In this document: piece by piece, positions 1-8,095 of the stretch
Layout: each line of letters opens with the position of its first letter
Position numbering within the stretch: the stretch's first letter is position 1
The notes under the pieces: model-generated
Database searches by the model: none
The model's input: the letters and a program-made list of their open reading frames with translations, nothing else
What the model was told of the DNA's origin: nothing
Made by a program: the position numbers and the translations under genes
Origin: Chloroflexi bacterium bin20
GTDB lineage: Bacteria; Chloroflexota; Anaerolineae; Aggregatilineales; Phototrophicaceae
Assembly: GCA_002238485.1 (NCBI GenBank)
Contig: MPMG01000006.1
Coordinates: forward strand, 124,001 to 188,000
Reading direction: 5' to 3'
Length of the DNA stretch: 64,000 bases

Positions 1-748
1 TGAGCGCTATGTTGGCGTCATTTGTCCAATCGTTCATGGCTTGCGAAAGCAAGGATAAGGATGGGGTAAGGAACAAGACATTGCCGCCAAGGCCTGCCAT
101 CTGCTGGGCAATGTGGAGCGCTGTGAATGTCTTACCCGATCCGCAAGCCATAATCAGCTTGCCGCGATCATGATGCTCGAATCCTTGAACGACAGCGTTA
201 AGCGCTTCCTTCTGATACTCCCGCAGTGTCTTGGATTCTTTCTGCGCCAAGATAATCGGCGGCGTGAAACTAAACTGCTTCCAATCAATCGACGAGTCTT
301 CAAATATCTGCGGTCCCCAGCGCAATACGGGCTTGGACTCATGGTCTTCAAGCGCCTGCTCGGCGGTCGTTGTCCACTTGTCGGTAGTAGACACGAATAT
401 CCCGCTGGAGAATGTGTCGACGGAATAGGCTGCAAGGAATTTGTTGATCTCCGAAAGGCTAATGCTTGTGTCGGGACGGAAGAACTTGCACTGAATCGCG
501 ACCAGATCGCCGGTGTCGTGTTCTCGCGCTACCAGATCTATGCCCGTATCATGCCGATTTTGATTCCCGGGCCACTCTGACCACAGCCATACTTTGTCGA
601 ATCGCTCGGACTGCCTTTTCTCTTGTTCGAGAAAGGCTTTGACTACCCGCTCAAAAACTTGTCCCTTTTGCGCGGTATTTTCTGCCTCGTCGCCCAAACT
701 CGCGAGCAGACTTCTAAAAGTTGCTACAGTGTCACCTTGGTTGTTCAT
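1..748 (-). CDS. Type ISP restriction-modification enzyme, N-terminal part (cut by window edge)
   Basis: Reading the minus strand from the ATG at 748 gives 249 open codons that run off the left edge. Residues about 67-90 hold an Mrr/PD-(D/E)xK nuclease core (GID at 69-71, then QCK at 86-88). A helicase Walker A (ACGSGKT, 201-207) and a motif Ia-like stretch (LTPSLSLLSQ, 227-236) follow. Mrr nuclease followed by an SF2 helicase is the start of LlaGI-type single-chain type ISP enzymes, whose methylase and target-recognition domains would lie beyond the edge. It cleaves unmodified foreign DNA after translocation. No strong ribosome binding site is visible. A type III-like or stand-alone helicase-nuclease is the main alternative. 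The nuclease and helicase motifs are seen directly; the ISP assignment is inferred. Confidence 0.8.
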   Translation of the reverse strand, partial: MNNQGDTVATFRSLLASLGDEAENTAQKGQVFERVVKAFLEQEKRQSERFDKVWLWSEWPGNQNRHDTGIDLVAREHDTGDLVAIQCKFFRPDTSISLSEINKFLAAYSVDTFSSGIFVSTTDKWTTTAEQALEDHESKPVLRWGPQIFEDSSIDWKQFSFTPPIILAQKESKTLREYQKEALNAVVQGFEHHDRGKLIMACGSGKTFTALHIAQQMAGLGGNVLFLTPSLSLLSQAMNDWTNDANIAL

Positions 749-906
749 AGGTCTGTATTCTCGACTTTTGCAAGTTACATTGCATTGTAATGTCGAAGCG
801 TGGAATCCGATATGCGGAACTGATTCCGCGGCGCGGCAAGGAATCGATTGAACCTTCCTGCGCCGCAGCGGCTCTTTCTAGTGTAAGCATAGAGACAGGA
901 GCGCAT

Positions 907-1578
907 ATGGGAGATTTGAGCGGGCTGGTCGTGGCAGCGCGCAAAGGCGACAGCGATGCTTTTGAAGAAGTGCTGCGGCGCTTTCAAGATATGGCGGTGG
1001 GTTATGCCTATGCGACATTGGGCGATTGGCAAGAAGCGGAGGACGCGGCGCAGGAGGCTTTCATCGCGGCATGGGTTGGCTTGGTCAACCTGCGTGAAGC
1101 GGCGGCTTTTCCCGGCTGGTTCAGACGGATTGTGCATACGCAGGCGCAACGGCGTTTGCGCGTGAAGGAGCCGCTGCTGGTTTCTCTCGAACAAGTCGCC
1201 GAGATAGCCGCTGACGATGGGCGAGAGCAGGTAGAGCACGCGCCGATGGCAGACGATATCGCAGCCGCATTGGAAGCCTTGCCCGAGGCGCAGCGCACAG
1301 TCGCCCTGTTGCACTACATGAACGACTTTCGGCAGCGCGAGATCGCGGCGTTTTTGGAAATCCCGATTGGCACGGTCAAATCGCGCCTGTATCACGCGCG
1401 TCGATCAATGAAGGAAAGGATGACGGTTTTGAGCGAACTATCCACGCAACGCCCCTCGCGGGACAATCAATTTATCGAGAAAGTCATGCGGCTGTTTGCT
1501 GCCGCCAAAACGGGCGACAGCGCCGCCGTCAAGCGGATGCTCGGCGAAGACAGCGGCTTGGCGAACGCCAGCGGCTAG
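907..1578 (+). CDS. ECF-type RNA polymerase sigma factor, apparently truncated by a frameshift
   Basis: The start is ATG 907 because AGGAG lies at 897-901; a longer upstream reading has no such site. The 223-residue product has sigma region 2 (DWQEAEDAAQEAFIAAW near residue 40) and region 4 with a helix-turn-helix (LPEAQRTVALL...REIAAFLEIPIGTVKSRLYHAR, about 120-165). It should direct RNA polymerase to a set of stress or surface genes. After region 4 the chain enters an ankyrin-like helix (LFAAAKTGDSAAVKRML) and stops at 1576-1578, just before an ankyrin gene in another frame. The natural gene was therefore probably a sigma-ankyrin fusion running to 2600. No anti-sigma factor is adjacent. Confidence 0.85.
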   Translation: MGDLSGLVVAARKGDSDAFEEVLRRFQDMAVGYAYATLGDWQEAEDAAQEAFIAAWVGLVNLREAAAFPGWFRRIVHTQAQRRLRVKEPLLVSLEQVAEIAADDGREQVEHAPMADDIAAALEALPEAQRTVALLHYMNDFRQREIAAFLEIPIGTVKSRLYHARRSMKERMTVLSELSTQRPSRDNQFIEKVMRLFAAAKTGDSAAVKRMLGEDSGLANASG

Positions 1579-1625
1579 TTCGCACATCGCTTTGGGGCTC
1601 GGACGCGCTGGCGCTGCATGTAGCT

Positions 1626-2600
1626 GTGATGCACGGGCGAAAAGATATTGTCGATCTGCTCTTGGCGCACGGCGCTGATATTCACGCGCGCGATGACAAA
1701 TACCATTTCAACGCCTTGATTCACGCCATCGACCTGGCCGACTTCATGCCAGAATACGCCGCGCTGGGCATGGTCGACTTTCTGCTAGAGCGCGGCGCCG
1801 AGTTGGATGTCTGGGCTTGCGCCTGGCTGGGTGATAGGGAAGGTGTCAAAGAGCGGCTGGATGAGAATCCGGCGCTGGTGAACGAGATCGGTCCTGGTCC
1901 CAGCACCTTGCTTTCATTCTGTCGCGATGTGGAGACGGTTCAGTTCTACCTGGATTATGACGCCGACCCGCTGACTGTTTATGAGCGGACGGGGAAATGC
2001 GGGCGGACGACGCCGCTGCGCGATATCGCCTATCGCCGCAATTACGAGGCGACGCGGCATCTCCTGCGGCATCTGGGCTGGCAGGTCGATGTCTTCTGGG
2101 CGAGCATCATGGGCGATCTGGCTCAATTGCGCGGACTGCTCGCCGAAGATAGCGGGCTCGCGCAGGCTGCCACTGCTGGCGATCATGTCTTGGGCGGCGG
2201 CTTGAGCCCCTTGCACCTGGCAGCGCAGGGCGGTCATATTGAAGTGATGCAGGCGCTGCTGCAAGGCGGCGCGGATGTGAACGCGGGCGATGCCGATGGC
2301 TATACGCCACTGCACTTCGCCATCTGTTTTGGTCCCAAGCAATTGCTGGATCCGCTGCCAGACCTCAGCGAGGCGGCGCAGGACATCGGCGTTTATCATC
2401 TGCTGGCGGATGTGCCGCGCTTATTGCTTGAACGGGGCGCAGACTTGAGTGCGCGCGAAAGCGAACAAGGTCGCAGTCCGTTGCAGCTGGCGCAGTCGAC
2501 TTTCGAAGACGAGACCGATCGCAGCGATGTGATCGCTCTGCTGCAAATGGCGGAACCAACTAGCGGCAGTAGAGGCGAGGCGACGACTCGCCCTCAATGA
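1626..2600 (+). CDS. Ankyrin-repeat protein, probable C-terminal part of the preceding sigma factor
   Basis: About 320 residues of ankyrin repeats, including VMHGRKDIVDLLLAHGADI, PLHLAAQGGHIEVMQALL and GYTPLHFAI. Such repeats bind proteins. The GTG at 1626 has no ribosome binding site and falls inside a repeat: reading this frame upstream gives SDALALHVAV, the expected first half of that repeat. The preceding sigma factor ends with the first helix of an ankyrin array. Together these suggest a single fusion gene interrupted between about 1560 and 1600 by an indel, sequencing error or recoding site. If it is separately translated, it is a cytoplasmic ankyrin protein of unknown partner. Confidence 0.75.
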   Translation: MMHGRKDIVDLLLAHGADIHARDDKYHFNALIHAIDLADFMPEYAALGMVDFLLERGAELDVWACAWLGDREGVKERLDENPALVNEIGPGPSTLLSFCRDVETVQFYLDYDADPLTVYERTGKCGRTTPLRDIAYRRNYEATRHLLRHLGWQVDVFWASIMGDLAQLRGLLAEDSGLAQAATAGDHVLGGGLSPLHLAAQGGHIEVMQALLQGGADVNAGDADGYTPLHFAICFGPKQLLDPLPDLSEAAQDIGVYHLLADVPRLLLERGADLSARESEQGRSPLQLAQSTFEDETDRSDVIALLQMAEPTSGSRGEATTRPQ

Positions 2601-2605
2601 ACTCT

Positions 2606-2639
2606 CCTCGGTCCCCCCGAAAAGTCTCGGGGGGGGGGG
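2606..2639. repeat. Type A repeat core fragment
   Basis: CCCCCCGAAAAGTC is followed by a G-run, matching the internal hairpin of the full type A elements at 4735, 24399 and 41910 in minus orientation. The terminal repeats are missing. It sits between the convergent ankyrin and MFS genes and could act as a bidirectional transcription barrier. The run of eleven or so G residues is prone to assembly length error. Confidence 0.5.
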
Positions 2640-2723
2640 CAAAACATGCGCGAGCGCTCCGACCGGACAAATGTGGGCGATCGCTGGTCTCTTCACGAAC
2701 GTGTTGATCTCTTTGTACTGGCG

Positions 2724-4031
2724 CTAGAGCGCTGGCTTGAGCTTGCGCTCTGGTTTGCTTACGAAGACGTAGAGCCAGAAGAAAAAGGTGCCTGCGAGCG
2801 AAAGCATGGCGCCCATCAAAAACAGATCGCGGAAGGCGAATAACGTCAGCAGCAAGCCGCCGCCCAGCGCCATCATGGAGAAGCTGAGGCCCGCCGCCAT
2901 CTCGCCGCTGCCCGCCATGATCGACTGCTGCGCTTTGGGCGCCAGGTCGAGGATGTAAACCACAAAAGCCGTGTAGCGAATCGATGTCAGAGCCAGCGCG
3001 CCGATAAAGCCCAGCGCCGCCGCCAGCCAATGCTCCACCAGCGCCATAGGCAGCAGGCACAGCGAAGTCGCCAGCGATGACCAGACAATCACGCTGATCT
3101 CGCCCCAGCGCCGCACCAGCCGCGGCGTCAGCAGCGCCGTGGGCACGCCGGTCAGCCTGCCAATGGCCGCTATCGTGCCGATCGTGGCGGTCGCGACCAG
3201 CAACTGCTGATCCATATACACATTGAAATAGACCATGACAGTTGCGCTGCCCGCGACCTGGAAGAGGCGAATGAAGGTCATCACGCCGATCAGCGCCAGC
3301 AGCGCGCGCGACCAGTTTTTCGGCTGCGCAGATTCTCCCTTTGTATTGCCCGGCGCAGGCGCGTCAATTGGCAGCGGACGGATTCGCCACAAGAGCAGCA
3401 GCGTCGCCAGCAACATGACGCCGCTCGCCAGGTGCAGGGTCAGTCGATAAGGCATGGGATGATCCAGGTTGGTCTGTATCCCCGCGGCCAGCAAACCGGG
3501 CAAGACGCCGCCCAGCAAACTGCCCGCGAATCCTGCCAGCGCCCAAGCCGCCGTCTTCAGCGAAAAAGCGCGATGCTTCTGCGCAACATCGACGACATTC
3601 AGCAAAAATGGCGCGCCATTGACGAAGAAAAATGAAAATCCCACCAGCATCAGCGCATAGTTGCCGACCAGCCAGGCTTCAGTCTGCGCGCCGGGCAGCG
3701 CTTCGGCCAGGGGCAGGCAGCAAGCGCCCAGCGTCGCCAGCGCCGCGCCCAATTTCATCATGGCGGTGTTGGAATAGCGCGCGCCCAAAATGCCCGCGGG
3801 CAGGCTGGCCGCCGCGAATGTCAGCAATCCCGCCGCATTGACCAGCCCGATCAACTCGGTGCCATAGCCCAGCCGCAGCAAATACAGGTTCAGCAGCACG
3901 GCATAAATGCCATCGACCACCAGCGCCATGCCCACCAGCACGAGCAGAAACAAACGCGCCTGGCTGCTGAATGCGCTGATTTTGCTGTAGGGACGCGCCC
4001 AGGCTGCGCCCAACCGGGATGCCAGCGACAT
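2724..4031 (-). CDS. MFS transporter
   Basis: A 435-residue integral membrane protein with about twelve hydrophobic segments in two halves. They are separated by a polar loop (residues about 225-245, rich in P, N, K and Q). The length and topology fit the major facilitator superfamily, which moves small solutes by secondary transport. The loop between TM2 and TM3 (ILGARYSNTAMMKLGA) is a weak version of the MFS motif A. The substrate cannot be told from sequence. It follows the RidA-family gene by 5 nt on the same strand, so the two are probably co-transcribed. Confidence 0.85.
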   Translation of the reverse strand: MSLASRLGAAWARPYSKISAFSSQARLFLLVLVGMALVVDGIYAVLLNLYLLRLGYGTELIGLVNAAGLLTFAAASLPAGILGARYSNTAMMKLGAALATLGACCLPLAEALPGAQTEAWLVGNYALMLVGFSFFFVNGAPFLLNVVDVAQKHRAFSLKTAAWALAGFAGSLLGGVLPGLLAAGIQTNLDHPMPYRLTLHLASGVMLLATLLLLWRIRPLPIDAPAPGNTKGESAQPKNWSRALLALIGVMTFIRLFQVAGSATVMVYFNVYMDQQLLVATATIGTIAAIGRLTGVPTALLTPRLVRRWGEISVIVWSSLATSLCLLPMALVEHWLAAALGFIGALALTSIRYTAFVVYILDLAPKAQQSIMAGSGEMAAGLSFSMMALGGGLLLTLFAFRDLFLMGAMLSLAGTFFFWLYVFVSKPERKLKPAL

Positions 4032-4036
4032 GCGGG

Positions 4037-4474
4037 CTAGCCAACAACCTCGAAGATCGCTTCGATCTCGACCGCAAATCCATTGGGCAGCGAAGCAAAA
4101 CCCAAGGCGCTGCGGGCGTGCAACTCGCCATCATACAACGCCCAGAACAATTCACTGGCGCCATTGATGACCAGGTGCTGGTCGGTGAAGTCGGGCATGG
4201 AGTTGACAGCGCCCAGCAGCTTGCGCAGACGCAGGTTATTGACCGTGCCGGTGATGGTATAGGCGGCTTTGAGCAGGTCGATGGCGCAGACCCGCGCGGC
4301 TTGCTGGCCGGTCTCTACATCCAGGTCGCGTCCCAGCTTACCGACATAGCCGGTGGAGACATGCCCGGAGACATAAATCGTATCGCCGATGCGCGTGGCT
4401 GGCGCAAGCGTGCTCGAAGGACTGAAGTCGCTGAGATCAATGCCCATTGCCTGGGCTTTTTCGTCGAGAGTCAT
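4037..4474 (-). CDS. RidA family (YjgF/YER057c/UK114) protein
   Basis: A 145-residue protein with the RidA signature near the C-terminus (ARSALGFASLPNGFAVEIEA), including the conserved Arg (about residue 121) that binds the carboxylate of imine/enamine intermediates, and YVSGHVS in the middle. Canonical RidA hydrolyses reactive 2-aminoacrylate to pyruvate, but many paralogues have unknown substrates; this one has a longer N-terminus and belongs to a less characterised subgroup. AAGGAG lies well placed upstream of ATG 4474. It leads a two-gene unit with the MFS transporter. Confidence 0.85.
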   Translation of the reverse strand: MTLDEKAQAMGIDLSDFSPSSTLAPATRIGDTIYVSGHVSTGYVGKLGRDLDVETGQQAARVCAIDLLKAAYTITGTVNNLRLRKLLGAVNSMPDFTDQHLVINGASELFWALYDGELHARSALGFASLPNGFAVEIEAIFEVVG

Positions 4475-4600
4475 GGACTGGCGCTCCTTACATTTTCTGG
4501 AAACGCAGATAGTAACACAGCCAGCGCCAGGCGACAGAGAGGATGTTTTGGTTCTGCACAGCGCGCAAGGGGCTCACAGTATCCGATTCGGATCAATTTC

Positions 4601-4629
4601 TTGACACGGTGTCTGGGGAATGTTTATAT
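4601..4629 (+). promoter_or_regulatory. Sigma-70-like promoter
   Basis: TTGACA at 4601-4606 and TTATAT at 4624-4629 with an exact 17-bp spacer. It points right, into the repeat-filled gap before the dehydrogenase at 5019, whose own nearer promoter candidate is at 4921. It may instead give a short non-coding transcript across the type A repeat. Confidence 0.55.
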
Positions 4630-4670
4630 TCCTGGATACAACTTTTTCGTCATGCTTGACACAAGGTCAA

Positions 4671-4701
4671 TTCACCACAGAGACACAGAGAGCACAGAGA
4701 A
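4671..4701 (-). repeat. Type B repeat (CACAGAG family)
   Basis: TTCACCACAGAGACACAGAG followed by AGCACAGAGA. Read on the minus strand, the repeat points toward the RidA gene. It adjoins the type A element at 4735. Confidence 0.75.
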
Positions 4702-4734
4702 TCTCTTGTGTCCCAAATCCACGCTAATCGCCCT

Positions 4735-4868
4735 GGGAGTGGCGAATTCCGTGTATATGGTGTTTCCCCATCCCCGACCTGTCGACAGAATCCGCGTGTG
4801 CCGTTGCCTCCCCCTGACCTGTCGGGGGGACCGAGGGGGCGCCTGTATCCAGCAACTTAGCCACTCCC
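4735..4868. repeat. Type A element, copy 1 (134 bp)
   Basis: It is bounded by perfect inverted repeats GGGAGTGGC (4735-4743) and GCCACTCCC (4860-4868). Inside is a C-rich/G-rich hairpin (CCTCCCCCTGACCTGTCGGG...GGGGG). The copies at 24399 and 41910 share the layout but have GGGAGTGTC/GACACTCCC ends, so both ends changed together. There is no ORF of its own. It looks like a non-autonomous mobile element. Confidence 0.75.
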
Positions 4869-4920
4869 GAGTCCATTGCTGCTCTGAAGTACATGAGTGA
4901 TCTTTGTACTCTTGCAACGC

Positions 4921-4929
4921 TGGTATAAT
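4921..4929 (+). promoter_or_regulatory. Extended -10 promoter for the dehydrogenase
   Basis: TGGTATAAT: a perfect TATAAT (4924-4929) with the extended TGn. No good -35 lies at 16-18 bp. An inverted repeat AGTACA (4888-4893)...TGTACT (4905-4910) sits just upstream and could be a regulator site. The start codon of the gene is 90 nt downstream. Confidence 0.55.
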
Positions 4930-5018
4930 CAGGGCGTTGTCTTCTCTTCTGGCAGCAAATAAACGCCAATTTGCATCGTCAAGCGCCTGCAAACAGGCGA
5001 GAACAGGAATCGCGAGGC

Positions 5019-6041
5019 ATGAAAAACTCCAGTGTACTTTTCACAGCGCCCGGCCAGGTCGAGCTGCAAGAAGTCGACAGCGACTTCCTTCCCCTGGGCG
5101 ACCACGAAGTGCTGACGCGCACGCAGTACTCGCTCATCAGCGCCGGCACAGAGTTGGCTTGTCTGGCGGGCGTGGAGGCTTGGTTCCCTTTCCCCAATTC
5201 GCCTGGATACGCCACGGTGGGCGAAGTGGTCGAGACCGGCGCGGCAGTCAGCGCTGTGCAGCCGGGCGATATGGTCTACAGCATGGGGCGGCATCGTCAA
5301 TATCACCTGATTAATTTGGCGGATGCGCGGGCGATGTGCGTAAAAGTGCCGGCGGGCATGTCGCTGCAGCAGGCGGTTTTTGCGCGCTTGGCTGTGGTCG
5401 CCTTCACCGCGCTGCGTATATCGACCATCGAGCTGGGCGACTATGTTGGACTTGTCGGGCTGGGCGTAGTGGGCAACCTGGCGGCGCAATTATCCCGCTT
5501 GCAAGGTGGACGCGCCATCGGGCTGGACTTGAGCGCGGAACGAGTCGCGCTGGCGCGGGAATGCGGCATCGACCAGGCGCTGGTGATCGACCCAGCCAGC
5601 ATCGCGGACGAAATCGCGGCGCTCACTAACAAGGAAGGCATCGCCACACTGATTGAGGCAACAGGCAATCCACGCGCTTTGCCGCCTGTCCTGCCCCTGC
5701 TGGGGAGATTTGGCGAGGTCATCTTGCTGGGCACGCCACGCGGCGCGTATGAAACCGACCTGACCGAAGTGCTGCGTTATGCGCACCTGGATGGCATGGG
5801 CAATATCACTTTCAAAGGCGCGCACGAATGGCGTTATTCTGTGCCGCGCGATCCATTCACCAAGCATTCCATCACGCGCAATGCCGAGCTGGCGCTGGAA
5901 TTGATTCGTGATGGCGACGTAAAAATCGCGCCCCTGCACAGTCATACCCTGCCACCACAGCAAGCCGAGGTTGCCTACCGCGGGCTGCAAAACGAGAAGG
6001 ACAAGTACATCGGCGTCGTCTTTGACTGGACGGACGTGTAA
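5019..6041 (+). CDS. Zinc-binding alcohol dehydrogenase-like oxidoreductase (MDR family)
   Basis: About 340 residues with the medium-chain dehydrogenase/reductase layout: an N-terminal GroES-like domain (ISAGTELACLAG) and a Rossmann domain with GLVGLGVVGNLAAQL. The usual GHE...C zinc-site sequence is replaced by a shortened GTE version, as in the bacteriochlorophyllide dehydrogenase-like and sugar-dehydrogenase-like subgroup often found beside Gfo/Idh sugar genes. It should oxidise or reduce a polyol or sugar with NAD(P). ATG 5019 was chosen for the AGGAATCGCGAGG upstream; an earlier ATG would add residues with no homology-like character. The substrate is unknown. Confidence 0.8.
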   Translation: MKNSSVLFTAPGQVELQEVDSDFLPLGDHEVLTRTQYSLISAGTELACLAGVEAWFPFPNSPGYATVGEVVETGAAVSAVQPGDMVYSMGRHRQYHLINLADARAMCVKVPAGMSLQQAVFARLAVVAFTALRISTIELGDYVGLVGLGVVGNLAAQLSRLQGGRAIGLDLSAERVALARECGIDQALVIDPASIADEIAALTNKEGIATLIEATGNPRALPPVLPLLGRFGEVILLGTPRGAYETDLTEVLRYAHLDGMGNITFKGAHEWRYSVPRDPFTKHSITRNAELALELIRDGDVKIAPLHSHTLPPQQAEVAYRGLQNEKDKYIGVVFDWTDV

Positions 6042-6072
6042 TCCCCTCGGCGCCCTCGCTAGTTCAAAGACA

Positions 6073-6975
6073 TCATTCCCCGCGCAGCCGCGGGTCCAGG
6101 ATATCGCGCAGACCATCGCCGATGAAGTTGAAGGCCATGACCAGGCTGGCGATCGCCAAACCCGGGAAGAGCCACATCCACCACTGATCGAAGAAATCGA
6201 TGCCGATGCTGACCATGCGTCCCCATTCCGGCGAGGATGGGTCGGGTCCCAATCCGATGAAGCTCAGCGAGGCGAAAACGATGATCGCCGTGCCGATATC
6301 CAGGGTCGCCAGAATCACCGCCGGGGCGATGCAGTTGGGCAAAATCGTACGAAACAGGATATAGCCGCCGCCCGCGCCCACACTCCGCGCCGCCTCGACA
6401 TATTCTTGGGCTTTGACCTCCAGCACCAGCCCACGCAGCACACGCGCATAGCGGGGCCACCACACCACTACCAGCGCCAGCACAGCATTGCGGATATCTG
6501 GTCCCAGCGCCGACGTAACCGCCATCGCCAAAATGATGGTCGGGAAAGCCATGAAGAGCTCGGTCAGGCGCATCAGCAATTCATCGCCGACGCCACCCAC
6601 ATAACCCGCCACCGCGCCGATAATCACACCCAGCGAGCTGCCGATGATGATGACAGCCAGCCCGGCCGGGATGGTGATGCGCGATCCCCACAGCACCCGA
6701 CTGAAGATATCGCGGCCCAGCTCGTCTGTGCCGAATAGGAAGGTCGCGTTGGGCGGCAGCTTGCGGTTGAGCAGGTCTTGGGCCAGCGGCTGGTAGGGGG
6801 CGATATTGGGCACTTGCAGCATGATGACCAGCCACAGCGCCACGATGATCGCGCCAGCCAGCACCAACGGATTTCGTCGCAGGTGATAGCGCAGCTGCCA
6901 CCACAAACTAGGCGATGCGGATACGGGGGTCGAGAAAGTAGTAGGCGATATCGACGACAAAATTGACTCCCACAT
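6073..6975 (-). CDS. ABC transporter permease, DppC/OppC family
   Basis: A membrane protein of about 300 residues with the DppC N-terminal pattern (LLNRKLPPNATFLFGTDELGRD; the FGTD-x-LGRD motif is diagnostic) and the EAA loop (YVEAARSVGAGGGYILFRTILPN). With DppB it forms the channel of a peptide/nickel-type importer. The ATG at 6975 lies 68 nt inside dppB. A TTG right after the dppB stop (near 6910) is an alternative start that would remove about 22 residues merely overlapping dppB. No binding protein or ATPase is adjacent, so this pair depends on genes elsewhere. Confidence 0.9.
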   Translation of the reverse strand: MWESILSSISPTTFSTPVSASPSLWWQLRYHLRRNPLVLAGAIIVALWLVIMLQVPNIAPYQPLAQDLLNRKLPPNATFLFGTDELGRDIFSRVLWGSRITIPAGLAVIIIGSSLGVIIGAVAGYVGGVGDELLMRLTELFMAFPTIILAMAVTSALGPDIRNAVLALVVVWWPRYARVLRGLVLEVKAQEYVEAARSVGAGGGYILFRTILPNCIAPAVILATLDIGTAIIVFASLSFIGLGPDPSSPEWGRMVSIGIDFFDQWWMWLFPGLAIASLVMAFNFIGDGLRDILDPRLRGE

Positions 6976-7927
6976 AAATGACGGCGATAAGCAGGCTGAC
7001 GCCCATGATGGCCGGGAAGTCTTGCGATGTGCTGGCGCGGAACATGTAGCGCCCGATGCCAGGCCAAGCGAAGATCGACTCGATCAAAATCGAGCCGACC
7101 AGCAGGTTGCCATACGCCAAGCCGATCACCGTCACGACCGGGATGAGCGCGTTGCGCATGCCATGCCTGCCGATGATCTTGCGTTCGCGCAGTCCCTTGG
7201 CGCGGGCGGTGCGCATATACTCCTGATTCAGCACTTCCAGCAGCGACGAACGGGTGATGCGCGAAATGATGCCGCTGATGTAGAGCGCCAAGGTCAAGGA
7301 CGGCAAGACGAGGTGCGCCAGGGCGTCGTTGAAAATCTTCCGGTCGCCCGCCAGCAGCGCATCGATGGTGAACATGCCCGTGACGGTGGGCGGCGCACGC
7401 AATTTGTAATCCAGCCTGCCAGGCCCCGCGGCGATGCCCAATTCTGTGTGAAAGACCGTCAATGCCACCAATGCCAGCAAAAACACCGGGAAACTGACGC
7501 CGATCAAAGCGACCACGCGCGCGACATAATCGGCCAAGGTATCTTTCCACACCGCCGAAACCAGCCCCAAACCCACGCCCAGCCCAGCGCCCAGCAACAC
7601 CGAAAGCGTCGCCAACTCGATCGTAGCCGGCAAGAAGCGAGCGATATCCTCGCGGATGGGCTTGCGCGTCTTGATAGACATGCCCATATCGCCACGCAGC
7701 AGATTGCCCAGATAGGTCAGGTATTGTTCGTGTAGGGGTTTGTCCAGGCCCCATTTTTTGCGGAAGGCATCGACCAATTCCTGGTTGCCCAGCGCGTTTT
7801 GCGGCAGGTTGGCGTTGATGGGGTCGGCAGGCACCGCGTTGGCGATGATGAAGGCGACGATCGTGATGCCCAGCAGCAGCGGGACGATCAGCAGCAATCG
7901 GCGCACGAGATAGCGGAAGAAGTTCAT
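6908..7927 (-). CDS. ABC transporter permease, DppB/OppB family
   Basis: 339 residues starting with the typical DppB N-terminus (MNFFRYLVRRLLLIVPLLLG) and ending FLDPRIRIA, with the motif YMRTARAKGLRERKIIGRHG of the cytoplasmic EAA loop. It is a channel subunit of a peptide/oligopeptide-type importer. It precedes and overlaps the DppC gene on the minus strand. The ribosome binding site is weak. A type B repeat at 7985 points toward this gene about 57 nt before its start and may supply its promoter. Confidence 0.9.
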   Translation of the reverse strand: MNFFRYLVRRLLLIVPLLLGITIVAFIIANAVPADPINANLPQNALGNQELVDAFRKKWGLDKPLHEQYLTYLGNLLRGDMGMSIKTRKPIREDIARFLPATIELATLSVLLGAGLGVGLGLVSAVWKDTLADYVARVVALIGVSFPVFLLALVALTVFHTELGIAAGPGRLDYKLRAPPTVTGMFTIDALLAGDRKIFNDALAHLVLPSLTLALYISGIISRITRSSLLEVLNQEYMRTARAKGLRERKIIGRHGMRNALIPVVTVIGLAYGNLLVGSILIESIFAWPGIGRYMFRASTSQDFPAIMGVSLLIAVIYVGVNFVVDIAYYFLDPRIRIA

Positions 7928-7984
7928 CGCCGCCTAGTCTACCATATCTCCAGCGCGGTAGAGCCAAGCAAGTCATGCAAAAGA

Positions 7985-8010
7985 TTCACCACAGAGACGC
8001 AGAGGGTGGT
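7985..8010 (-). repeat. Type B repeat
   Basis: TTCACCACAGAGACGCAGAG followed by GGTGGT. On the minus strand it lies just upstream of dppB, oriented with its TGTGGTGAAT end toward that gene. Confidence 0.65.
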
Positions 8011-8095
8011 GTAGAGGCGATTCGCTAAAACGCGCCAAAGCCCGCAATGTGTTATAGTCCGCGCAAGGGCAGCAGGCAAAGTGGCGAGCGCGAAC

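Noticed and set aside
4640-4900. Small gene after the 4601 promoter
   Set aside because: The open frame runs from inside the RidA antisense region through the B and type A repeats; its codons are the repeat itself. There is no ribosome binding site.
6624-7976. Long minus-strand reading frame (450 codons) across dppB and dppC
   Set aside because: It is the wrong frame of two clear DppB/DppC genes. The translated product is rich in Arg, His and Pro with no motif.
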